Assembly (NCBI GenBank): GCA_051530055.1
Contig: CM121343.1
Location: 7,378,001 to 7,442,000, forward strand
Reading direction: 5' to 3'
From: Neoechinorhynchus agilis
Taxonomy: Eukaryota; Acanthocephala
Length of the DNA: 64,000 bases
Below, in pieces: positions 33,724-45,303 of this stretch. Below the pieces are notes generated by a model that was not told where the DNA came from, made no database searches, and worked only from the letters and a program-made list of their open reading frames with translations. The position numbers were made by a program, and so were the translations under genes. Every line of letters begins with the position of its first letter. The first letter of the stretch is position 1.

Positions 33724-35117
33724 TGGTAGCTTCATCAAATCATCCAAGGAAACCCATCATCTTACAATTCTATCAGTTCCGCGCTTCTGTAGTATTTTTA
33801 TAATGCGACGTTGAAACATTCTCAACCTTTTGGTAGCTTCATCGAATCATCCAAGGAAACCGATCAACTGAAAGGTCTATCAATTCCGCTCTTCTACACT
33901 GTTTTTATAATCTGACTTTTAAACATTCTCAACTTTCTGGTAGCTTCTTCGAATCATCCAACGAAACCGATCAGCTGAAAAGTCTATCAATTCCGCTCTT
34001 CTATAGCGTTTTTATAATCCGTGGCTGAAACATTCTCAACTTTTTGGTAGCTCCTTCGAATCACATAACGAAACCGATCAGCTGAAAAGTCTATCCATTT
34101 CGCTCTTCTATAGTGTTTTTATGATCCGACGTTGAAACATTCTCAACTTTTATGTAGCTTCTTCGAATCATCCAAGGAAACCAGTCAGCTGAAAAGTCTA
34201 CAAATTCCGCGCTTCTGTAGTGTTTCTATAATCCGACGTTGAAACATTCTCAACCTTTTGGTAGCTTCATCGAATCATCCAAGGAAACCGATCAGCTGAA
34301 AATTTTATCAGTTCCGCTCTTCTATCGTATTTTTATAATCCGACGTTGAAACAATCTCAACTTTTTTTAGCTTCTTCGAATCATCCAAGGAAACCGATCA
34401 GCTGAAAAGTCTATCAATTCCGCGCTTCTATAGTGTTTTTATAATCCGAGTATGAAACATTCTCAACTTTATTGTAGCTTCTTCGAATCATCCAAGGAAA
34501 CCGATTAGCTGAAAAGTCTATCGATTTCGTTCTTCTATAGTGTTTTTATGATCCGACGTTGAAACATTCTCAACTTTTATGTAGCTTCTTTGAATCATCC
34601 AAGGAAACCGATCAGCTGAAAACTCTATCAATTCCGCTCTTCAATGGTGTTTTTATAATCTGAGGATTAAACATTCTCAACTTTATGGTAGCTTCTTCGA
34701 ATCATCCAAGGAAACCGATCAGCTGAAAAGTCTCTCAATTCCGCGCTTCTGTAGTGTTTTTATAATGCGACGTTGAAACATTCTCAACCTTTTGGTAGCT
34801 TCATCGAATCATCCAAGGAAACCGATCAACTTAAAATTCTATCAGTTCCGCTCTTCTATCGTATTTTTATAATCCGACGTTGAAACAATCTCAACTTTTT
34901 TGGTAGCTTCTTCGAATCATCCAAGGAAACCGGTCAGCTGAAAAGTTTATCAATTCCGCGCTTCTATAGTGTTTTTATAATCCGAGGCTGAAACATTCTC
35001 AACTTTTTGGTAACTTCTTCGAATTATCCAAGGAAACCAATCAACTGAAAAGTCTATCAATTCCGCTCTTCTATAGTGTTTTTATAATCCGAGGATTAAA
35101 CATTCTCAACTTTTTGG
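33724..35117. repeat. ~107-bp satellite, right part (about 13 copies)
   Basis: This continues the same monomer as 29181-31099 after the retroelement and stops at 35117, where the LINE begins. With the left part there are about 31 copies. Confidence 0.9.
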
Positions 35118-36965
35118 TGTGCTGGAAGATTAGACCCAGAATGTGAAGCGATGTGACGCGTTGGATATCGAGAGGGAGCGGTGGAATATCAGTCCTAGGT
35201 TTTCGAAGCGACGGAATAAGTTCATACGATTTGGAGAAATTATTTGAGAGTTGATGGGTGGTGCAATCTCTGCGGACGTGAGGCTGAGCGAGAGTGATGG
35301 AGGAGCATGGGTTATGATGGTTAGGTCGTTCGCATAGAAGAAATATCTAGCGGACGTTGAGAGGGGTGTAAGGTCGCTGAGGAAGATATCGAAAAGTAAG
35401 GGCGATAGTATAGCTCCTTGTGGCACACCGCAATGTATGGGAAGCTTCGTTGAGCAGGTATTGCCGCATTGAAAATATTGTGACCGGTTTACGAGGAAAG
35501 AAGTGAGCCAAAGCCAAATTTCTCGCAGGCCTTAACGAGAAGATCGTGATCCACGGAGTCAAAGGCCTTGGCAAGATCCACCTGGATGAGGCGACAAACG
35601 AAAGACGGTTCTTGGTCAAGATTGCGCAGAATTGAATCGCAAATGCACAATAGGGCGTTGGTACAACAGAATCCTGGTCGGATGCCGAATTGGCTAGACG
35701 AAATGTTTTGTAAAAAGATGGGGAGGATGCGAGTTTTGAAACATTTTTCAACAATTTTAGAAAACGGCGAGAGTAGAGATATAAGGCGAAAAGATGTCGG
35801 AGAAACGGGTTTCCCCGCCTTAGGGATTGGAATGATGCCAGCGGTCTTCAGGCAGTCTCGAAAAATCCCCGTTTCAAAGCTAGAATTGATGATCTGAGCT
35901 AGAGGCTCAAAGATCAAGGAAATGATAATGCGAATGGCCCAGTTGGGAATCGGAGCGTAAGGGGATGATGTACGTGGTAGTTTTTTGAGGAGTAGGAATA
36001 CCTCAAGAGTGGAGACGCGTGAAAAAGGAGCACAGGTCATATCGTCACGATCGTCGCAGGGGCGTACGACGCTTGTGTCAGTGGAAAATTTGGGAGGGCA
36101 CATGGTAGCGTTCATGGAGTTGAGGGTGTTTTCAAGCTGACATTTATGCAGATTGACGAAAGGCTGAGATCTGTAAAGGCAATTTTTGATCTCGCTCCAC
36201 CAGGAACGATTAGGGGATGACGGTAGTTTGGAAAAAGGAAGTTTTTGCGAGCGTGAAGAAGGCGCTCAGTGAATCTCTTGTGGAGTTCTGGGTAATCGGG
36301 ATGTCGGGAGCGAAAGGACTTTTGCACCTTGTCTTGCAGTGATTTTAGTAAAGGTGAAAACCATGGTGGATCACGATTCGATATACGAATCATTTTCCGA
36401 GGGAAATAGATGCACATGCAATGGACTAAAGTATTGTGCAATGCCGCCATGGCTTTAGACGGGTCGTTGCTGTATATAGAACTTCGGATTCCGGGTAGGG
36501 CATCCCATACCTTGTTGAAGAAGGAGTGAAAGTGATGCTTACGTTTATCCCAGATCGGGAAAGGGTCGGAGGACTGTCGCTTCGGAGGAACAATTGGTCT
36601 AAGGAGGATGGTGCAGTGATCCGAGGTCGCGACGGGTGGGAGTTTAATGGGAACGGAATATTTGGCTATATTGGTAAAGATTTTATCTAGTTTGGATGAA
36701 CCACGCGAGGGAAAGTTTACTAGTTGTAAGAGAGCAGAGAGTGACGGTGGAGCAGGGAGACGGTTGAAGTCTCCTGAGTCATGAAGTGTTGAGAATTTAA
36801 CGATAGTTTGTCATTAATTAAGGTATCGATTTGTTCAGATGTTGCGGCAGTAGGTGAGGCATGGGGCGATAAACACCGGCAAAATTTATTTCACGGCTGC
36901 TGATACGAAGAGAAAGTTGAAGGTGAACCCATTCGAGATGTTCTGATAGGCGTACGGTAAGGAGG
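35118..36965 (-). mobile_element. LINE (non-LTR retrotransposon) family A: endonuclease end to reverse transcriptase
   Basis: Read from 36965 downward, the minus strand encodes the end of an APE-type endonuclease (EINFAGVYRP, then GSSKLDKIFTN and SDHCTILLRP) and the linker (KMIRISNRDPPWFSPLLKSL). The reverse transcriptase follows, with RLISLLSPFSKIVEKCFKTR, LIQVDLAKAFDSVDHDLLVK, PQGAILSPLLFDIFLSDL and FYANDLTII (the YADD box, here YAND). Frame shifts split it into at least three pieces and the 5' end is missing, so it is inactive. Its 5' side abuts the Penelope-like element exactly at 36965/36966. Confidence 0.85.
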
Positions 36966-37367
36966 ACGATGTTGTGCCGGCTATGCAAGGACGAAGGACG
37001 GACAACGTCCTACGTTGGCAAGACGGAAAGAGCATTACGTTCACGTGTGACGGAACACGTGCGTAATGCGCGCAATCCGACAGGTCCGTCATACCGATCG
37101 ACCCCATGGGCTACCCATTTCGCTACCTCTCACGTTGGTGCCAGCACAGCCTTCGAGATTGAGGTGATACACCGGGCATCCGATCCTGTGGATCTCTCGA
37201 TTGCCGAGGCGCTATGCATTAATCGTGGGAGAGTAGTTGGATTGAGTGGGGTTACGAGCAGCAAGGACAGACACAACGAGGCAGAGGGGATGCTCAATAA
37301 GAGGGATGAGCTGACGGACAGCGTTGCCCTCCTCTGATTCCTTTTCAGATAACCGAAGAAAAGCTTC

Positions 37368-37393
37368 CTGACGAAGACGCAAGGCGTCGAAAA
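37368..37393 (+). ncRNA. hammerhead-ribozyme-like motif, 5' terminal repeat
   Basis: The sequence has ctgacga, one extra a, a stem gacgc/gcgtc with loop aag, then gaaa. This is the conserved half of a hammerhead core, which is known in Penelope-like terminal repeats. Stems I and III are not convincing by eye. Confidence 0.4.
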
Positions 37394-40234
37394 TTTGAAG
37401 TAAGAAATAAATAAAACACCCATTTTTCGTTCGATAATAAATCTGGAATAAAACATGAGGGTGTTGGGAAAAGAAGCTTTCCATAATATTATGAACATGC
37501 GGTTAAACGGACCGACTTTTCGAGCCTCTACAAACTTCTTCGCGACTCTGGAAAGGATAAAGATTTTGGAGCAACGGATCATTTTTCTGCGAAGATGTGT
37601 CTCCAGGCATGTTATTCCCGCTTTCGTTAACAGAATGGTCTATATGAGGGGCAAGCTGGTCAACAGGCGGTCGATTCGTCCTACGTTGGAGAAACTTAGA
37701 GAACAATGCCTAATGATGAGCTTGAGGAACTCTAGGGAGTCATTGCATTTTCTCAAGCGGAATTTGTTCAAGCATAGTGAGGAACTGCGCTCGTTGTGTT
37801 CAACAGGATGCTTGGAACGAATTATGGAGATGATCGATAGAAGCGTAATAACAACTAAGCAAGTTACGAAGAGTCGTCTTAAAGCTAAGTTTGACTGACT
37901 CATAGAACGCTCAAACGTAGCTGAGGATTTTCAAAAACGTGACGCAAATATCGAAATTACAGTTGATAGCCACAGTCCAGTGCACGATAAATGCACCGAA
38001 ATTAGCGCTGGAACTTTGGCATCTGCCCAGAAGGATGTCCTGTAGAGAGGACCGGCATTTGTTCCAAGACGTAAGTTCGCGGAACGAGAAACCTTTGAGC
38101 TTCAGATTGACGTTGCGAGGCTGGCCTATCAACTACGTTGGAAATCAAACACGGAGAGATATGAACGATCGCTTCCTACTGCAACTGGGATGAACTCTAT
38201 TTCTGAAACTTCCCCGAGGAAGAGATTTTCTTTTGAAGGCAAGTTCGTTGTTGCTCCTCGAGCAGATGACAATATTGAGAGGAATTTGGTGTGTTTTCTA
38301 GAGAAACTTGAATTTATATGCCAGACTCAAATAAGGAGAACATCTTCAAACAATCTTCCTGACGCTCAAATGCAGGCACTAAAGGACATCAAAAAGTCTA
38401 CTTAAGAAAAGACGATGAGGGTGTCTGTCAGTGACAAAGGTGGCGAATTGGTTGTTCTGACGAAGCATTATGAAGACGAAATGATGATGAAATTGATTTC
38501 CGATGAATCGCTATATAAGCCCGAAACGGAGGACGATTCCGATGAGAAACGATGCAGTTTGAACGAAGCTTTTCGCAGGATAGTCGCGCGTAGGAACCTT
38601 ACGAGAATGCACGCATTTACCCAAGGGCCCTTAGGTACCCCAGTTCTATATGCGATGGAAAAGACCCATAAGATGCCGAAGGTCTTATTGAGAGGAGACC
38701 AGCTCAAATGCAGACCAATTGTATCTACAATAAATGGACCAGCATATAGGATATCCAAACTGCTAGCCAAGATGTTGGCTCCTTTGGTTGGAGATGGGCC
38801 AGCATACGTTAAAAATACGCGCGGACTGACAGAAACATTGGAATCGAGGCAAGATATCCTGCAACGATCTAAAGTGATGTCCTTCGATTTCCAAAGCTTA
38901 TATACGAATGTCGACACTGAAGCCGCAATTGATACATTGGCCAGTAAGTTGCAAGAACGTCGGACAAACTTGTTCGGAATGGAACCTTCTGATGTGTTGA
39001 TGCTCACACGTCTGGTCCTTCAATGCAACCTTTTTCGATTCCGAAATCAACTGTATCGTCAAGTACGTGGTCTCTCGATGGGCAACAGTCTTGCGCCAGT
39101 CTTGGCTAATCTATTCCTCGATGGCTTAGAGGGGCAGCACATTTTTCCACATCTTTCGTCGAGTCAAATCTATCTCCGATATGTGGATGATGTGCTGCAA
39201 GCTATTCAATGGATTTAGCAGGTCGCATCAAGGTTACGCGGGATAAACCAAGTGACTATCTACCGTTCCTGAACCTCTGTTTTATGGTGAATGACCCAAT
39301 AACAAGAACATGGTACAGGAAGCCATGCAAGAAAGATCTGGTCCTTCATCGTGAGTCTCACCATCCATGGATCATCAAGGAATCTATCTTCACAGAAATG
39401 TGGAAAACAGCAAGGATATGTGCTTCGACGGATCATGGAAAACACGAGGCGGAGGAGCGGATAAAGCAACTGTTCGCTGGTAATGGGTATTCCAGCAAGG
39501 ACATTACCAGGTTGACGGCTGGTGCGATGAAAAAAGAGAAAAGATTCGATCGAAGAAGTAGATTAGCAGAGGAAAGTCTACCAGTCCTAAAAGTGCCATT
39601 CGTCGATGAAGGATTCATGACCGAAGTCAAGAAAGTATTGCGGAAATGCAAGTTAAAAGCGCGAGTTGTCCACAGGATAGGGCCATCACTCAGACAGATT
39701 TTGACGCAGACCGAGCACCACGAGGATCAAAATCGTTGTCCGAAGGCATGTCTGATGTGCCACCATTGCAGCCCTTCAAGGAACGAAGGACGATTCCTCG
39801 GACCGTCTTGTCAATCAACATGCGTGGTATATAGGATGTTGTGCCGGCTATGCAAGGACGAAGGACGGACAACGTCCTACGTTGGCAAGACGGAAAGAGC
39901 ATTACGTTCACGTGTGACGGAACACGTGCGTAATGCGCGCAATCCGACAGGTCCGTCATACCGATCGACCCCATGGGCTACCCATTTCGCTACCTCTCAC
40001 GTTGGTGCCAGCACAGCCTTCGAGATTGAGGTGATACACCGGGCATCCGATCCTGTGGATCTCTCGATTGCCGAGGCGCTATGCATTAATCGTGGGAGAG
40101 TAGTTGGATTGAGTGGGGTTACGAGCAGCAAGGACAGACACAACGAGGCAGAGGGGATGCTCAATAAGAGGGATGAGCTGACGGACAGCGTTGCCCTCCT
40201 CTGATTCCTTTTCAGATAACCGAAGAAAAGCTTC

Positions 40235-40260
40235 CTGACGAAGACGCAAGGCGTCGAAAA
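40235..40260 (+). ncRNA. hammerhead-ribozyme-like motif, 3' terminal repeat
   Basis: This is the second, identical copy of the motif at 37368-37393, in the same place within the other terminal repeat. Confidence 0.4.
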
Positions 40261-40311
40261 TTTGAAGTAAGAAATAAATAAAACACCCATTTTTCGTTCG
40301 ATAATAAATTA

Positions 40312-41043
40312 ACCTCTTGAATTCGTCCGCTTGGAGAATTTCTTCACCCAGTTGTTTGAACTGTTATTTGTTCATCACAGGTGCATTGATCTCTTTGAGT
40401 CTACTCAACATCTTATCCGTTACATTCGAAACCCAATTTCTTCCTTTCATAATCGCCCTATTGCAACTTAAAAGAAGCATCTAGAGCGTCAATTAGAGAA
40501 CAATCACAGTATCCTAAGGTAAACGGAGGAGGAATGGTGTAATATCCTGATGCTGCAGATTGAGAACATGGCCGATATTGAAACTAAGAAGATTAAAAGC
40601 AGACACTCCAGCAAACAGGTAATTTTGTTGACAACAAATCTGACTATAAACTCAGTCTGCGAGTCCCACCGGATAAACTATTAGACAATGCTTCTTCTAA
40701 ATTGTACATTGACTGAAGAAGGCCAACGGAAATTTCGGAATCAAACATCGCTAAATGAAACTGAAACTATAATGAATAATTTCTCTACAAAAATGATTTA
40801 TACAGTGAGTATTTCTCCATCCCTGTTCTTATATTGTCAATAATGGAATAATGGACGTAGAAAATGGTAATATCGCTTTGAATCCAGAATGGACTTATTA
40901 CCCCCATCAATTTTTACTTTCGTTAAAATTAGAGCACACAATTATCGAATTTTCCATTCGGATATTAATTCGAATAGGGAGTTTCTTCGACGGATTCGTT
41001 CTCAAAACGTAATCTCCGCAAAGTTTAAAACACACTTTATACT
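40312..41043. other. intergenic, nothing assigned
   Basis: AT-rich sequence between the Penelope element and the convertase 3' end. I see no gene. Confidence 0.35.
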
Positions 41044-42643
41044 TCATGTTTTCAAAGGATTTCCATTAACACCGATCAGCATCATGTCTATCTTTGATAC
41101 TCTGAATGAGCCATTTTTATCGGAATTAAATACTCGTGCTTCCCAGTAACCCCTCGGATCTTCGAACCAATTGAGAACCGACGTAAATGAATGATTCCTA
41201 AATCCGTATACTCTATCATCGTCAAGAGGCCGAATATCCAACATTTCCACACTGTTATTGGTAGGAGACACAAGCACAATTCTTAGTTTGCCCCTTTGTC
41301 CAGGATTTGAAAAAAAAGGTTCGATGTTAACATTCAGAATTACATGTTCCAAACTGGTTATCGCAGACGAGGATGAATCGCAAGCATTCGTATAAACTCG
41401 GAAACGTTCCGTAGAATCACTTCGCAGCCAAGTATAGCCTGCTATTCGAACTTTACAGGTATTAGATTTTGGCAGTTTACGGTCTTTCATCGAAATGGCG
41501 TTATCCACAAAAGATTTGGGATCAAGAATTCCAAACCCAAAATATTTACTTACCCAATAACCAGCTCCATTTTTCCACCATTGTTCATCCGTAGGCCAAT
41601 AAGATGTCATGTTCTCATGCTTAACGGACGACATAACTACCAAATACTGGATTTGTCTGTAGTCGAGATGAGGATTTGCTTCAAGTCCAAGTGCAATAAT
41701 GGCCGCTACCATTGGAGCGACGGCTGATGTACCATCAAAATCTCGACACGTACCATTTAGACCCGCAGTTATTATCTGATTTGAAGAGCCATCGCTGGTA
41801 TATCCAGTTGTCATGATGGTGGCACATTTTTCAGCGTAATATGGCGATGAATGGTTTCTTAGAATAGCAGCCACTGCAATCGCGTAATGGGAATTCACTC
41901 GTTCATTGACAGCACAATTATCCAAAAATTGACCACCATTACCAGAGGCAATAACAAAGGAAGATCCTAATCCATTACGCCCTAACCGGGCATTATTAGC
42001 TACTACCAGATTCTCATGTTTATAAACCTCAAAAACCGAACTACCGTCATCAGGAGGGCCAATGGATACACTATAAATATCAATCATTGATTCTATTGCG
42101 CAGCATTGCATTATTTAGCGATATTAAGCTAAGGAATATAAGCCCAAGAAAGATTATGCATCGCTGCTCTTCTAAGCCATATATTCCTTCGTAAGGTACA
42201 TTTGTTTCGAAAAAAAGATCAAATGATTGATGTATGTTTAAGCTGATGATTTTGGAATCATAGGCTATACCCACGCCGCAAATATTGTTGTCCGGCTTCC
42301 CAGCTATAATTCCGGCACAGCCATTGCCATGATCAGTAAAAACGCTCGAGTTGGGCAGTGTCGCTAAGACGCGATCGTTTAAATCAGGATGATTTTGTTC
42401 GATACCAAAATCCATTATACCCACAACAACACCTTTTCCAGTGTAACCCTCGTTCCAAACCCTTTCGATATTATATGCTGATCGGTGAAGATACCAGCTA
42501 TCGGGCCATTTCTCGTCGGTAATCGGCGATAATGTTGTTGATGCTGATAATGAATAATTGCTCGAATGCGCACATAAATTTTCGTTTTTCGGAAGATTAT
42601 AGGCAATGGGCACGGAGAAAAGGAACAGCAAGACTGTTAACAT
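41044..42643 (-). CDS. proprotein convertase-like subtilase with P domain
   Basis: Exon 1 starts at the ATG at 42643; exon 2 starts near 42092 and ends at 41044. A secretory signal peptide (MLTVLLFLFSVPIAYN) is followed by only about 30 residues before the kexin/furin-type catalytic domain (KWPDSWYLHRSAYNIERVW). The triad is present: Asp78 in GIMDFGIEQNHPDL, His105 in DHGNGCAGI, and Ser in FDGTSAVAPM, with the oxyanion Asn in ASGNGGQF and an acidic pocket segment GPPDDG. A P domain follows (LEHVILNVNIEPFF, FRNHSFTSVLNW, EDPRGYWEARVF). The usual ~80-residue prodomain with its basic cleavage site is absent, the Asp-to-His loop is short, and the residue after the catalytic Asp is Phe instead of Asp. 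No transmembrane or Cys-rich tail follows. The exon joint is uncertain: the best fit is a GC-AG intron 42177-42093, and a 7-A run nearby could hide an indel. Confidence 0.85.
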
Positions 42644-42647
42644 AACT

Positions 42648-42965
42648 TAACCGTTATTTGAGTAGCCGTCAACTAATGTAGAAATGTCTTATGACTTGGC
42701 TATGCGCATTTTTTATTTGGTGGTTGAAACCGTTATTCGAGTAGTCGTCAACTAATGTAGAAATGTCTTACGACTTGACTATGAGCATTTTTTTATTTGG
42801 TGGTTGAAACCGTTATTTGAGTAGCCGTCAACTAATGTAGAAATGTCTTACGACTTGACTATGAGCATTTTTTTATTTGGTGGTTGAAACCGTTATTTGA
42901 GTAGCCGTCAACTAATGTAGAAATGTCTTATGACTTGGCCATGCGCAATTTTATATTTGATAGCT
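42648..42965. repeat. four ~80-bp tandem repeats directly upstream of the convertase start
   Basis: The unit gagtagccgtcaactaatgt followed by agaaatgtcttatgactt and tatttggtggttgaaaccgtt repeats four times with period 79-80, starting near 42651, 42729, 42808 and 42888. It begins only a few bases from the ATG at 42643, so it occupies the 5'UTR or core promoter. Confidence 0.85.
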
Positions 42966-43379
42966 AAAAAGTTAGTTTCGAGTCGTTTTCGCTTAGGACT
43001 TACCTTCTCACAGTTTTATATTTGGTGATTAGGAACCACATCGCATTTGTTTTTTATCTACATGATTTAGCTATCGGGTGGGATACTTACCAATAAATTG
43101 GTTCAGAGGATATATTCTGTTTTTGAACAGAGCCTTCTTCATCCTTAGAAAGAGAATAGAGTCGCTTGATTATGCATGTTCATGCTATCCTGGTTCGAGA
43201 ACTAAAGATCATTTTATTGAATGATCCGATCTCTCGACGTCGACCTCTCGCTTGTTGCCGGCCTCTCTCTCGTCGTCAACCGTTATCCTCCAGGTCCGTT
43301 CTCCACTAAGGTTGGATCCGCAATCAAATTCGGGTCCGCTCTCCACTACGGCCAGATCCGCCATCCACATCCGGATCCG
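42966..43379. other. intergenic with imperfect short repeats
   Basis: From 43300 on, variants of ggatccgc / ccatccac recur at short intervals, an imperfect microsatellite-like tract that runs into the LINE tail. Confidence 0.4.
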
Positions 43380-43540
43380 TCATCCACTCCAAATTCCAGA
43401 TCCATCATCAACTCCAAAGTAGACAATCACACTAATTTATCCTGTCAGTACTCGAGTGTTCATTAGTTCAGGTGTTCATGAGGAGCCAGAGGTACATGGT
43501 TCCTCTTCTTTAACAAAATAAAACGTGTTATTATGTTTTC
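43380..43540 (+). repeat. LINE family A 3' tail
   Basis: It contains tcctgtcagtactcgagtgt, then gaggagccagaggtacatgg, and ends aataaaacgtgttattatg. It matches the tails at 12110-12260 (-), 13120-13400 and 57090-57240. Confidence 0.6.
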
Positions 43541-44345
43541 AGACATGAAATCATTCACACCACCGCTCTGATTCACTTAGCTGCCGTCCGGGTGTAACGG
43601 TCGAAAGGACGGATGCAGCGTTCACTCGTTTCACAGCCAGAATTATGTTTTGTAGGAGGAATACTCCTGATCTCCGATCGCCAGTTATCCGTCTCAATCT
43701 CTTAGACCATTGCTTGACCAGTTATGCGCCTCGGTACCAAACGACCCGAGTGTCTCGACGCCAAAGGAAACGAAATAATGATTTCGACTCAGGTCCCTGT
43801 ATTTGGTCTTTTTGTGGTCCTCAGCGGCGGTTTCTGCTATCCGTGGTTTAATGATGGTGAATTTTAGGTCGCTGGCTGCGAATGGCGTCCCAGAGAATGC
43901 ATTTTCCTTCTCGCCACAGGAATACTGTTACACCGTCAGGTCTACGGCCATCAAGTCGGCAAACATTGCTCGGCTCTAAGATGTTGGGCGCATTCAAAAT
44001 ATTCAGGGCACAACCAAGAATTGCGTTCACTTGGGTGTGGCCGACAGACGAGACCATAGCGTCCCGACGGATCCACAGTCGCTCCGCAACGGCGGCGATG
44101 GGATGTGCACATCGATACCTAAAGTCTCAGGGACACTGCAGTCCTTAATGTCTCGTCGGAGAGATAGTTACCCACAGAAGCGAATGCGGCAGCGTTGAGC
44201 TAAGCACCCGATACTCTTGTGGAGACTGCCGCCAATCGAATTCGTTTCACCAGGTCACGAAAATCTGAAATTAAAGAGTTATGAATTCTCGTTACCAGTT
44301 ATGAGTCAAAAACTAATTGTTTGCAAATCTCCACAAAAAAGATTA
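43541..44345 (-). mobile_element. LINE fragment, ORF2 C-terminal end, family B
   Basis: The minus strand contains NAPNILEPSNVCRLDGRRPD and GVTVFLWREGKCILWDAIRS, the terminal domain of a LINE polyprotein, and upstream of it (44160-44345) the reverse of the region also seen at 8690-8990. Stops and frame changes are present. Confidence 0.7.
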
Positions 44346-44501
44346 AGCGCCTCCACGAAATCTTAATACAGCCTGCTCCTAAGGCTAAACAGTGAGCAAG
44401 TGAATTTTTGCGATAGCGAACTGAATCCGGGCGTTTTGTCGTTTAATAAAAAGACATTCAATTTCTTTTTCGTTTCCATCACAATCATTCCTCAGAATCA
44501 A

Positions 44502-45250
44502 TCAGCATTCCCCGGTGCAAGTTATATGCTTATAATCCGGAAAAAACTCCTTCAATATCCTGACAGTGGCATTATGATCTGCCTTTCCGAACGCCTTGAA
44601 AAGCGACTAGATTTGTTTACTGTAAATGTAAAACATAATCGAAACCTGTGAATAACCGAACACCTTTATATCCTTCATCTGACTATCATGAGAAATTTTT
44701 CCTCCCCCCAGGACTCTGAATCTTATGTCTTCGAGTTTTTCCTTGATGTCCTCCGTAATGTCATCGAAAATTTGAGCTTTTTATGGTAGATACGTGAGAA
44801 AGCGGTGGTGCTCACTAACTTACTGTGAAACTCATGTTTGGCACTGCCCCGCACGATACATTTGCTGTCGTTTCGGCTATTGAGTAGCTCTATCAACCGA
44901 GAGCTCTATGCATATAGATTTGAAATTGGAATGTAACACTAATTTTCATATTCAGTGGTTTATGCGTCCAAAATATTAATACGAGTTGATCGAAAACAAA
45001 GCTTGGCAAAAAATAATTCTATTTTCGCAGAAAAGTGCTGCACTAAATTATAAATTTCTCAATTGTAAAACCTTTCTAAAATTGTGTTCATTTGGGAAAA
45101 GATTAAAATTGCCGATTATGAGCACTCAGCAATTACAAGAATGTACTTAAAAGTGCCATTTGCGTCGATTTCAACTGGTGAAATGACTGAGTAATACTCT
45201 TCAGTCCCATGTCGTTGTCGGCCTGCGTCTTCGCTGATATCAACAGACAT
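44502..45250 (-). CDS. PHPT1: 14 kDa phosphohistidine phosphatase
   Basis: Exons 45250 to about 45137, 44905-44824, 44776-44646 and 44594-44502 join in phase through GT-AG introns; the last two introns are 47 and 51 nt. The reading starts MSVDISEDAGRQRHGTEEYY and continues SVISPVEIDANGTFKYIL, matching the family start (IPDVDIDSDGVFKYVL in human). Next come NDSKCIVRGSAKHEFH, with the catalytic-region His of the family, and RVLGGGKISHDSQMKDIKVF. It ends GYSQ/AFGKADHNATVRIL/KEFFPDYKHITCTGEC. The enzyme removes phosphate from protein histidine residues in the cytosol. The ATG follows directly after a polypyrimidine tract and AG (ttttcctattttctag), and lies 53 nt from the stop of the upstream gene on the same strand. 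The exon 1/2 joint is chosen by homology. Confidence 0.9.
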
Positions 45251-45303
45251 CTAGAAAATAGGAAAAGTTTAACCAAGATTGGTTAACAACGAAACGAGAA
45301 CCA

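Larger units (their letters stand above)
36966..40311 (+). mobile_element. Penelope-like retroelement with direct terminal repeats
   Basis: Two direct copies of about 476 bp (36966-37441 and 39835-40311) flank the element and appear identical, so it inserted or was rearranged recently. Between them are a Penelope-type reverse transcriptase (KVMSFDFQSLYTNVDTEAAI, GLSMGNSLAPVLANLFLDGL, YLRYVDDV) and, reaching into the 3' repeat, a GIY-YIG endonuclease (YVGKTERALRSRVTEHVRNA). This RT plus GIY-YIG layout defines endonuclease-bearing Penelope elements. The reading frame is interrupted at least once. The 5' repeat is a second copy of the GIY-YIG/tail part, the pseudo-LTR arrangement known for the family. 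Confidence 0.9.
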
